From a bacterium (GTDB lineage Bacteria; Patescibacteriota; Patescibacteriia; Patescibacteriales; JALTFF01), in contig JALTFF010000144.1 in NCBI GenBank assembly GCA_027007465.1, forward strand, positions 1-15,392: a stretch of 15,392 nucleotides of DNA, read 5' to 3'. This document shows positions 1 to 6,308 of this stretch, one piece after another. Within the stretch, counting starts at the first letter, position 1, and each line of letters starts with the position of its first letter. Position numbers and translations under genes: made by a program. Under the pieces are notes generated by a model, which saw only the letters and a list, made by a program, of their open reading frames with translations, did no database searches and had not been told where the DNA came from.

Positions 1-1
1 G

Positions 2-1159
2 AGTAAATGGGAGAAGGAAAATGCTAAAAGATTAGCAGAAGAATCAAGGAGTTATTGGAGTAAATGGCAGCAGGTGAAATTTCCAGAAATGTTTGAATCA
101 CAAAATTATATTTCAGGAAAAGCCTGTAATCACTATCATCTTTATGAACAAGATTTTAAAATTGCCAAAGAACTTGGTTGTAATGCTACTAGATTTTCTA
201 TTGAATGGTCTAGAATTGAGCCAAAAGAAGGTAAATTTAATAAAAATGAGATTAACCATTATAAAAATGTTATTACTACTTTAAAAAAATTAGATATAGA
301 ACCTTTTGTAACTATATGGCATTGGCCAATCCCTATTTGGTTACACGATAAAGGCGGATGGAGAAATAATAAAATTCCAGAATATTTTGAGCGATATACA
401 GAAAGATTAATAATGGCTTTTGGAAATAATGTTAAATTTTGGATAACTATTAATGAACCACAAATTTATGCAAGCAACTCATATCTAAAAGGTATTTGGC
501 AACCTCAAAAGAAGAACATATTTATCTATCTGCATGTTTTGAATAACTTAATTAAAGCTCACCGAAAAGCATATAAAGTTATTAAAAAAGTAAATCTCAA
601 TGCCAATGTTGGTATTGCTAAGAATAATGCGTATTTTGAAGCATATAAAAACAAGATAGTAAACCGTGCGCTAAAAAGTTTTGTTAGTTGGTGGTGGAAT
701 TTTTACTTTTTAAACAAAATTAAAGATTATCAAGACTTTATTGGATTAAATTATTATTTTCATAATCGGATAAATTATGGTTTTAATAAAAATGAAAACA
801 AAAAAGTCTCTGATCTAGGATGGGAAATTTATCCAAAAGGAATTTATTATTCTATAAAGTCTCTTTCAAAGTATAAATTGCCAATCTTTATTACTGAAAA
901 TGGACTTGCTGATAAGGATGATAAATCAAGGACAGAATTTATAAAAAAACATTTATATTGGACACATAAAGCAATTCAGAAAGGTATAGATGTGCGAGGA
1001 TATTTTTATTGGTCTCTTTTAGATAATTTTGAATGGGACAAAGGTTTTTGGCCACGGTTTGGTTTAGTAGAAATTAATTATAAAACACAAGAAAGGAAAA
1101 TCCGCCAAAGCGCGTGGGAATATGCTAAAATTTGTAAAAATAATACTTTAGTATTATAA
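2..1159 (+). CDS. Family 1 glycoside hydrolase (beta-glycosidase), 5' end cut by window edge
   Basis: A retaining beta-glycosidase that hydrolyses terminal beta-linked sugars from oligosaccharides or glycosides. The frame is open from base 2, so the gene starts upstream of the window. A GTG at 74 is possible, but the 24 codons before it read like GH1 sequence (a WxKEN..R segment before the ACNHYHLYEQD block), so I reject it as the start. Visible family motifs: the HYxxYxxD block, RFSIEWSRI, the HWPIP loop, TINEP with the acid/base Glu at codon 455-457, ITENG with the nucleophile Glu at codon 896-898, and the C-terminal YFYWSLLDNFEW block. The 385 residues visible, plus a missing N-terminus with the usual barrel strand 1, give a protein at the short end of the family. 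No signal peptide can be assessed. Substrate cannot be named. The next gene lies about 100 bases downstream on the same strand. Confidence 0.93.
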   Translation, partial: SKWEKENAKRLAEESRSYWSKWQQVKFPEMFESQNYISGKACNHYHLYEQDFKIAKELGCNATRFSIEWSRIEPKEGKFNKNEINHYKNVITTLKKLDIEPFVTIWHWPIPIWLHDKGGWRNNKIPEYFERYTERLIMAFGNNVKFWITINEPQIYASNSYLKGIWQPQKKNIFIYLHVLNNLIKAHRKAYKVIKKVNLNANVGIAKNNAYFEAYKNKIVNRALKSFVSWWWNFYFLNKIKDYQDFIGLNYYFHNRINYGFNKNENKKVSDLGWEIYPKGIYYSIKSLSKYKLPIFITENGLADKDDKSRTEFIKKHLYWTHKAIQKGIDVRGYFYWSLLDNFEWDKGFWPRFGLVEINYKTQERKIRQSAWEYAKICKNNTLVL

Positions 1160-1246
1160 GATATTAGTTTAAATTTGACTAAATATAATTACTATGCTAC
1201 ATTTTATAGTTATTAAATTGGACCTTTGAAAATTCAAAAAGTTAAA

Positions 1247-1253
1247 AAGGAGG
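1247..1253 (+). promoter_or_regulatory. Strong Shine-Dalgarno site
   Basis: AAGGAGG lies 8 bases before the ATG at 1262. It decides the start in favour of that ATG over the in-frame TTG at 1226. It is the only well-placed strong ribosome binding site I can find in the window. The minus-strand genes have AT-rich leaders without one. Confidence 0.8.
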
Positions 1254-1261
1254 ACATTGTT

Positions 1262-2296
1262 ATGGAGACAATAAAGAAAATTATTATAATTATAACCATT
1301 ATTGTGGTTATGTTTTTGTTGTTTTTTGTCTGCTCAATAACATGGGCTTTTGCTGGAGAAGCTAATAACTTTGGTTCAGCATTAGGATTATCTATGAAAT
1401 CCTTCCCGCCAACGCCTAATATTGGTGGAATGGGAAATGTTTGGGCAGGGTTGCCTAGTCCTTATAGCTCAAACCCAGCTAGTTATGTTCATTTAAGGGA
1501 TTATAAACTGCACGGAGCAGTTTATTATAATTATTCTCCTATAAATACTACTATCGGGCCAAAAATCAATTTAAATGATGTAAGTGGAATTATCAATCTT
1601 GGCCCAGGAACACTTAGGTTAGATTATTTTGATTTAAACTCTAAGATGTCCCCAACCAAGTTGACAACTATGGGACAAAACCTGAAAGGAGCTGTTGACG
1701 GAAAAAGTTTTAGAATTGGATATGGTTTTCCAATTACTGAGAATTTTTCTGTTGGTTTATCTACCTCTCCAGTTTATGACACTAATGTAGATTTTGAAAC
1801 AAGTATATATGGCAAAAAAATGCTTGTTTCAAAAGCTAAAAGTCATATTCGGGAAAATTTTAGAATAGGTAGTTTATATAGTCCTAAAAAATGGATACAT
1901 TTTGGAATAGTCTATGAATACAACCGTAGTAAGATAAAAACAACTCAACTCACACCTTATGGTTATAAAAACACCACTAACCACCTGACAATGCATTTGG
2001 TCAGGCCAGGTATAAGTGTTAATCCATGGAAAGGTGGAACTATTGGCTTAGACTACCTTTGGGGACGAGCAGATGGATATATTGTTAATAAATTTTTCTT
2101 TGGAGTTGAGCAGTATGTAACTCCAAATTTATGCATCCGTCTTGGTTCAGCTGACAAAAAATTTACAGCCGGGTTTGGGTTGAGATGGAAAAACTTCATT
2201 ATTGATTATGCGTACACGCATAATTCAATAAGAGAAATGAAGGAGTACTTTGGATCATCTCCAACTCACATGGTAACACTAACTTTTGTCTGGTGA
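1262..2296 (+). CDS. Putative outer-membrane beta-barrel protein with signal peptide
   Basis: 344 residues, starting at ATG 1262 behind a strong SD. The N-terminus has a short basic segment (METIKK), a long Ile/Val/Leu/Phe core and an AFA|G signal-peptidase-I-like site near residue 31. The mature part has an early SxNPA segment like that of PorV/FadL-type outer-membrane proteins. It then shows alternating hydrophobic and polar strands with many Tyr, Phe, Gly and Asn, and ends in an aromatic-terminated strand (VTLTFVW) resembling a beta-barrel insertion signal. I infer an outer-membrane or surface barrel; the family is not identified with certainty and no substrate can be given. It may be co-transcribed with the upstream glycosidase, which would suggest a sugar-related role, but that is weak. 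If the organism is monoderm, this gene is anomalous and possibly transferred. Confidence 0.6.
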   Translation: METIKKIIIIITIIVVMFLLFFVCSITWAFAGEANNFGSALGLSMKSFPPTPNIGGMGNVWAGLPSPYSSNPASYVHLRDYKLHGAVYYNYSPINTTIGPKINLNDVSGIINLGPGTLRLDYFDLNSKMSPTKLTTMGQNLKGAVDGKSFRIGYGFPITENFSVGLSTSPVYDTNVDFETSIYGKKMLVSKAKSHIRENFRIGSLYSPKKWIHFGIVYEYNRSKIKTTQLTPYGYKNTTNHLTMHLVRPGISVNPWKGGTIGLDYLWGRADGYIVNKFFFGVEQYVTPNLCIRLGSADKKFTAGFGLRWKNFIIDYAYTHNSIREMKEYFGSSPTHMVTLTFVW

Positions 2297-2310
2297 TTAA
2301 ACAAAAAAAT

Positions 2311-2345
2311 AAAGGGAATAGATAACTATTACCCTTTTTTATTTT
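2311..2345. terminator. Bidirectional Rho-independent terminator
   Basis: AAAGGGAATAG pairs with CTATTACCCTTT around a short loop, with one bulged A. It is flanked by an A-rich run on the left and a T-run on the right, so it can end transcription from the plus-strand barrel gene and from the converging nusA operon. Confidence 0.7.
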
Positions 2346-2403
2346 TCTTAAAAATCTAATAAATTAGAATCAATTTTTTAATCTCATCTTAATAATTAAA
2401 AAT

Positions 2404-2420
2404 CCATCTATAATAGATGG
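2404..2420 (-). terminator. Small perfect hairpin after nusA, possible terminator
   Basis: CCATCTA and TAGATGG form a perfect 7-bp stem with a 3-base loop. On the minus strand it is followed by ATTTTTAATT. It lies about 45 bases beyond the nusA stop and is a likely first terminator of the ribosomal operon. The U-run is short. Confidence 0.5.
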
Positions 2421-2466
2421 AAAATTATAATCAAATTGTTTATTTCTAAATTTATATTTATTTTTA

Positions 2467-3819
2467 CTAATTATCTTTTTCTCTATCTAAATCTTTTTTA
2501 TTTTTTCCAGATTCTTCTTTGTCTTTTAAGTTCTCTTTATCAACTATATCCTTGCTTTTGTCTAATGATTTCTCATCTTCTAATTTTTTAGCATCATCAG
2601 GAACAGATGAAGCTTTATCTTTAGAAACTTTATCAGAAGAAGATTCTTTAATATCAATTCTCCACCCAGTTAACTTAGCTGCTAATCTAACGTTTTGACC
2701 ATTTTTCCCAATAGCTAATGAAAATTGATCTGGAGAAACAGTTACTAAAGCGCTCTTTTCATTTTCTGTTTCCTTAAATTTAATATCCAAAATTTTTGCT
2801 GGCAATAAGGCATTTGTAATAAATTCAGCTGGATCATCACTATATTCAATAATATCTATTTTTTCACCACCTAATTCACTAATAATTGTTTGTATTCTTG
2901 ATCCACGCTGTCCAATACAAGAACCAATTGGATCAATATTCTCGCTCACAGCTTGAACAGCTACTTTTGAACGAAAACTTGGTTCTCTAGCAACTCTTTT
3001 TATATCTATTAAACCATTTGATATTTCTGGAATTTCTAAATAAAAAACTTTTCTAACTATTTCTTCATTAGTTCTACTTAAAATTACTTCAGGTCCTTTA
3101 GCTCCCATTTTAACTTCTTCTATAAAAAATTTAAGCCTAGTCCCGGGATTATACTTTTCATTAAAAATTTGATACTCTGGCAACATAATCCCTACTACTT
3201 TACCTAAATCAACTAATACTATTCTACCCTCTGTACGTTGAACTATACCAGAAACAACCTCATGTTCTTTGGTTTTAAACTCTTCAAATAAAGTATTCTT
3301 CTCAATTTCTTTTAGTTTTTGAATAATTACCTGCTTTGCTGTTTGAGCAGCCATTCTTCCAAAGCCTTCTGGTTGTGGTAATCTTGCCCAAATTTCTTCC
3401 CCTACTTTAGCATCACTTTTAATATCTAAAGCATCGCTTAATTGAATCTCTGTTTTAGGATTGAATTTTCTCTCTTTGTTGTTTTCTTCAGCGCTATCAA
3501 CCACTAATTTTTTATCATTTATTTTCTCATCTTTGAAGTCTAAATTTTTGTCTTTTTGTTGTGATTCTTTATCTTCTATGTTATTAGGCATATCCTCTAC
3601 TACTGTTTTTACATCATAAATTTCTATATTGCTAGTCTCTGGATCAAATTTTACTTTTATATTTTGGCCTGCTCTTGATCTTAATTCAGGAGATATTTTT
3701 ACACCATAATCCTTGCGATAAGCTGCTGCTAAAGCTAACTCAACCGCTTTTAGGACTGAATCATAACTAATCCCTCTTTCTTCACAAAGATGTTTAATAG
3801 CATTTGTAATTTCTGACAT
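2467..3819 (-). CDS. nusA: Transcription termination/antitermination factor NusA
   Basis: Binds RNA polymerase and nascent RNA, and modulates pausing, termination and antitermination. 450 residues. Domain order: N-terminal polymerase-binding domain (1-77 and about 120-182), S1 domain (about 185-255), KH1 with the IGQRG loop (about 300-306), and KH2 with AIGKNGQNVRLAAKLTGWRI (369-388). Two features differ from textbook NusA. A charged, low-complexity insertion (about 78-120) interrupts the N-terminal domain, and a Lys/Asp/Glu-rich tail (about 393-450) stands where some bacteria have acidic repeats. It is the last gene of the rpsF-ssb-rpsR-rpsP-nusA run, 20 bases after rpsP. In most bacteria nusA sits with rimP and infB, so this placement is unusual. 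No SD is visible before the ATG. Confidence 0.95.
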   Translation of the reverse strand: MSEITNAIKHLCEERGISYDSVLKAVELALAAAYRKDYGVKISPELRSRAGQNIKVKFDPETSNIEIYDVKTVVEDMPNNIEDKESQQKDKNLDFKDEKINDKKLVVDSAEENNKERKFNPKTEIQLSDALDIKSDAKVGEEIWARLPQPEGFGRMAAQTAKQVIIQKLKEIEKNTLFEEFKTKEHEVVSGIVQRTEGRIVLVDLGKVVGIMLPEYQIFNEKYNPGTRLKFFIEEVKMGAKGPEVILSRTNEEIVRKVFYLEIPEISNGLIDIKRVAREPSFRSKVAVQAVSENIDPIGSCIGQRGSRIQTIISELGGEKIDIIEYSDDPAEFITNALLPAKILDIKFKETENEKSALVTVSPDQFSLAIGKNGQNVRLAAKLTGWRIDIKESSSDKVSKDKASSVPDDAKKLEDEKSLDKSKDIVDKENLKDKEESGKNKKDLDREKDN

Positions 3820-3839
3820 ATAAAAAATACTTTATAATT

Positions 3840-4295
3840 TTATTTCTTCTCGTCATTTTTATTTTCTGGTTCTTTATTATTTTTATCAACATCATTCTTT
3901 TTATTTTCATTATCCTGTAAATTTTTATCGTCCTTATTGTTGTCAGCATCTACTTTTTTATTTTCTGCTACTTCTATGCTTTCTTTTTTATTTTCTTCTT
4001 TTTCTTCTCTATCTTTAGCTTTCTTTTTCTTAGACAAGATTGATATTCTTCTTTTCTTACCTTTTATTATTCCATGTTTAACTAATAAATTATAGACAGT
4101 ATCAGTTGATTGCGCTCCTTTCCCAATCCAATATTTAATCCTCTGCTCCTTTAAGTTTATTCTTTTAGAAAATGGATTATAACTTCCTAAAATTTCTAAT
4201 GCTTTCCCACGAGGATTTCTTGCTTTCTCCATAATTATTATTCTATAAACTGGCTGTTTTTTCTTGCCTATTCTTGATAATTTTATTGTAAGCAT
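3840..4295 (-). CDS. rpsP: 30S ribosomal protein bS16 with long charged tail
   Basis: A small-subunit assembly protein that binds 16S rRNA. Residues 1-78 are a complete bS16 (MLTIKLSRIGKKKQPVYRI start, the NPRGKALEILGSYNP segment and a C-terminal helix). The other 73 residues or so are a Lys/Glu/Asn/Asp low-complexity extension, nearly doubling the usual 80-90 residue length. Similar but shorter tails occur on bS6 and NusA in the same operon. The protein starts at the ATG of the MLTIKL sequence, and no SD is visible. The tail is probably disordered; its role is unknown. rpsP is more commonly found with rimM and trmD, so its position between rpsR and nusA is also unusual. Confidence 0.95.
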   Translation of the reverse strand: MLTIKLSRIGKKKQPVYRIIIMEKARNPRGKALEILGSYNPFSKRINLKEQRIKYWIGKGAQSTDTVYNLLVKHGIIKGKKRRISILSKKKKAKDREEKEENKKESIEVAENKKVDADNNKDDKNLQDNENKKNDVDKNNKEPENKNDEKK

Positions 4296-4344
4296 ATATT
4301 TTTTAAATCACAAAAATATCTTAAAAATAATCTAAATTTTACAA

Positions 4345-4566
4345 TTATTGTCTAATAAATGGTAAAAGAGCCATAATACGCGCTCTTTTTATTGCTTTTG
4401 ATAATTTACGTTGATGCTTTGAACAAACTCCTGTTTTCTTTCTAGGCAATATCTTAAAATAAGATGAAATAAAATTTTTTAAAATATCAGTATCCTTATA
4501 ATCAATTTCATCTATTTTATTAACACAAAAATAGCATTCTTTTTTTTCTTGTTGTGAATAACTCAT
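4345..4566 (-). CDS. rpsR: 30S ribosomal protein bS18, zinc-binding type
   Basis: Binds the 30S platform as a partner of bS6. 73 residues, the normal length, ending in the typical basic helix (SKAIKRARIMALLPF). It has C11-x2-C14 and C48-x2-H51, the Cys/His set of the zinc-binding (C+) form of bS18. It lies 20 bases after ssb, in the common rpsF-ssb-rpsR order. The next gene is rpsP rather than rplI (bL9), which often completes this cluster, so bL9 is not encoded at this locus. Confidence 0.96.
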   Translation of the reverse strand: MSYSQQEKKECYFCVNKIDEIDYKDTDILKNFISSYFKILPRKKTGVCSKHQRKLSKAIKRARIMALLPFIRQ

Positions 4567-4586
4567 AAAATATAATAAATAAATAA

Positions 4587-5069
4587 TTAAAACGGTAAAT
4601 CTTCTACTTTTATTTCTTCTTCATTATTATTAGAATTTGCTTCTGGCTCATTGCTTTTTGGCTGTTCTGACTCCTGTTCAATAGTAGGAATATTTTCTGA
4701 ACTTGGTTGATTTTGAGCTGATGCGTTTATTGAACCTGAATTACGACTATCAAGAATAATCATATTATCAGCAATAATCTCAGTGCGAAATCTCTTTGTT
4801 CCATCTTTGTCAACCCAATCTCTTGTTTGAAGCCTTCCTTCAATATAAACTCTTCTACCCTTGCTAAGATATTGTTGACAAATCTCTGCTAACTTTCTCC
4901 AAGCAACAATATTATGATATTCAACTCGTTCTTGCTTTTCTCCATTTTGATTTGTCCAAATAAGATTTGTTGCCATACCAAATGAAGCAACACTTTGTCC
5001 ATTTGGAGTAGTTCTTATCTCTGGATCACGAGTTAAACGGCCTATAAGCATTACTTTGTTTAAATCCAT
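4587..5069 (-). CDS. ssb: Single-stranded DNA-binding protein SSB
   Basis: Coats single-stranded DNA in replication, repair and recombination. 160 residues. The OB fold covers about 1-108 (MDLNKVMLIGRLTRDPEIR start; LSKGRRVYIEGRLQTRDW; RTEIIADNMIILD). A Gln/Asn/Glu/Ser-rich linker follows, then an acidic tip ending VEDLPF, the conserved tail by which SSB recruits partner proteins. It lies between rpsF and rpsR, as in many bacteria. The 58-base spacer from rpsF holds a perfect palindrome. No SD is visible. Confidence 0.96.
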   Translation of the reverse strand: MDLNKVMLIGRLTRDPEIRTTPNGQSVASFGMATNLIWTNQNGEKQERVEYHNIVAWRKLAEICQQYLSKGRRVYIEGRLQTRDWVDKDGTKRFRTEIIADNMIILDSRNSGSINASAQNQPSSENIPTIEQESEQPKSNEPEANSNNNEEEIKVEDLPF

Positions 5070-5080
5070 AAATTTTATTC

Positions 5081-5105
5081 TTATAAACGTAAATTACGTT
5101 TATAA
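5081..5105. repeat. Perfect 25-base palindrome in the rpsF-ssb spacer
   Basis: TTATAAACGTAA, one central base, then its exact reverse complement. In the minus-strand mRNA it can fold just before the ssb start; as DNA it could be an operator. Possible roles are mRNA stability, adjusting the rpsF:ssb ratio, or a protein binding site. It lacks a trailing U-run, so it is a poor terminator. Confidence 0.7.
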
Positions 5106-5127
5106 AATATGTAAATTATAAAAATTT

Positions 5128-5565
5128 TTACTCTTTAATAGTATCATTTAATAATTCATCTATATTTAAGTCATCTAAATCTATTTTCTCATTAACTTTC
5201 TTATCTTTTTCTTTTTCTTTTTCTTTTTTAACCTCTTTCTTTGCTGATTCTTCTTTTTTAGATACTTTCTTCTTTATAATCTGATAACGAATAATTTCTG
5301 AAAATAGATGAAGTTTTTTGTTTAAATCTTTTAATTTTTCATTTAATAGCTTAAATTCTATTAAAAAATAATAACCATAAGCAAAACCTTTAATCTTATA
5401 AGCTAATCTTTTATTGCCTAAAGCTTTGAACTGAATAATATCTCCTTTTTTTTCTTTAATAAATTTATCCACTTCATCTGCAAAAGATTTTGCTTCCTCT
5501 TTATTATATTTATTAGGAATAATAAACATCAGTTCATAATCCCTAAGTCTTTTTTCTTGTTCCAT
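5128..5565 (-). CDS. rpsF: 30S ribosomal protein bS6 with charged tail
   Basis: Binds the central domain of 16S rRNA together with bS18. 145 residues. The bS6 fold covers about 1-97 (RDYELMFIIP, the ALGNKRLAYKIKGFAYGYYFLIEF strands, and SEIIRYQIIK). A tail of about 48 residues, rich in Lys and Glu, ends in an acidic stretch (IDLDDLNIDELL). First gene of the ribosomal operon. The promoter -10 element lies only about 10 bases before the ATG, so the transcript is probably leaderless or nearly so. Confidence 0.95.
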   Translation of the reverse strand: MEQEKRLRDYELMFIIPNKYNKEEAKSFADEVDKFIKEKKGDIIQFKALGNKRLAYKIKGFAYGYYFLIEFKLLNEKLKDLNKKLHLFSEIIRYQIIKKKVSKKEESAKKEVKKEKEKEKDKKVNEKIDLDDLNIDELLNDTIKE

Positions 5566-5574
5566 ATAGAAATT

Positions 5575-5603
5575 ATACTATCATAATTAAAATAATATTG
5601 CAA
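5575..5603 (-). promoter_or_regulatory. Sigma-70-like promoter of the rpsF operon
   Basis: On the minus strand TTGCAA (5603-5598), 17 bases, then TAGTAT (5580-5575), preceded by TG in extended -10 position. An overlapping TATAAT is shifted by 3 bases. The expected transcription start is within about 3 bases of the rpsF ATG at 5565. Confidence 0.55.
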
Positions 5604-5650
5604 TAGCTTACCTTTTTTCCATATAAAATATATACTACAGTCTGTGTCTG

Positions 5651-5694
5651 TTTATTAGACCTTATCTAATAAATATTAGATAAGGTCTAATAAA
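5651..5694. repeat. Perfect inverted repeat, 21-bp arms, 2-base centre
   Basis: The arms (5651-5671 and 5674-5694) are exact reverse complements, with AA between them. The left arm reads TTTATTAGACCTTATCTAAT plus a final A. It sits in the spacer between the end of the complex I-like operon and the rpsF promoter. It could terminate the upstream operon, although no U-run follows on the minus strand, or it could be an operator or the remnant of a small mobile element. Confidence 0.75.
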
Positions 5695-5773
5695 TTTATG
5701 CTTTACTATGTCTATTAAAGTAAAATTGATGTTAGAAAAATCTTCTATTACTGAATTTATTAACTAATACATT

Positions 5774-6121
5774 TTATTTAATAATATCTGGTGATGTATC
5801 TCCAGTAAAAGGTATTTTTTTGGTTAAATGAATGGCTTTAGTTGGACAAACATTTTCACACAATCCACAAAAGCAGCACTTACTAAGGTTAATTTTAGGC
5901 TGTTTTTTAATACTCCCATCTTTTTGTTTGATATCAACCATTTCAATAGCTTTGTTAGGACAAATACGAGCGCAGGCTCCACAGCCCAGGCATTTATTAG
6001 GGGAAAAACTATGTTTACCGCGATAACCATCAGGAATATCAAAAGATTGCTTTGGAAATCTTACAGTAATCGGCTTTTTAAATAAATTTGCTATTAATTT
6101 TGGAATAATTTTTAGCTTCAT
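5774..6121 (-). CDS. NuoI/EchF-like 2x[4Fe-4S] ferredoxin subunit
   Basis: Electron-transfer subunit expected to link a donor to the NuoB-like subunit in complex I and group 4 hydrogenases. 115 residues, short for the family. The N-terminal helix and the PITVRFP segment match the NuoI lead-in. Then come two complete cluster motifs: C44-x2-C47-x2-C50-x3-C54-P, and C82-x2-C85-x2-C88-x3-C92-P, with an extra C83. A short tail follows. All eight ligands are present, so two [4Fe-4S] clusters are expected. It follows the NuoD-like gene after a 187-base gap, long for this operon, and may have its own signals. No SD is visible. Confidence 0.9.
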   Translation of the reverse strand: MKLKIIPKLIANLFKKPITVRFPKQSFDIPDGYRGKHSFSPNKCLGCGACARICPNKAIEMVDIKQKDGSIKKQPKINLSKCCFCGLCENVCPTKAIHLTKKIPFTGDTSPDIIK

Positions 6122-6308
6122 TTTAGTTTAAAATAATTATTATTGAAATTACTTAATGTCTTAAAAATACGCGCGTATATCATTACAGTCATTTGATATT
6201 GCTTAACTTTTACACTAAATCTGTCATTCTAAATCCCTTAACCCGCTTCTATGAAGGGACCAAGTCGCTTTCTGACCAAAGGAGTTGAGCCCATTTCTTA
6301 GCACATTT
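6122..6308. other. Intergenic gap with GC-richer patch
   Basis: 187 bases between the NuoD-like and NuoI-like genes. The part from about 6231 to 6300 is clearly richer in G+C than its surroundings and has no usable reading frame. It contains a direct repeat, GACCAAG and GACCAAA, and a 30-base stretch (6231-6261) resembling 15099-15130. No tRNA or other known RNA was recognised. Confidence 0.5.

Noticed and set aside
74..76. GTG at 74 as start of the glycosidase.
   Set aside because: The frame continues upstream with family-like sequence and the GH1 first strand would be missing, so the true start is outside the window.
93..284. 63-codon frame inside the glycosidase gene.
   Set aside because: It overlaps a clear GH1 gene in another frame and has no own signals.
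1175..1210. TTGACT and TATGCT or TATAGT as a promoter for the barrel gene.
   Set aside because: The spacing is 12 or 24 bases, outside the usual 16-18.
4296..4319. AT-only inverted repeat before rpsP (ATATTTTT/AAAAATAT).
   Set aside because: An AT-only stem in AT-rich DNA is expected by chance and would be weak.
5824..6085. Three frames overlapping the ferredoxin gene on both strands.
   Set aside because: Shadows of a gene with both [4Fe-4S] motifs intact.
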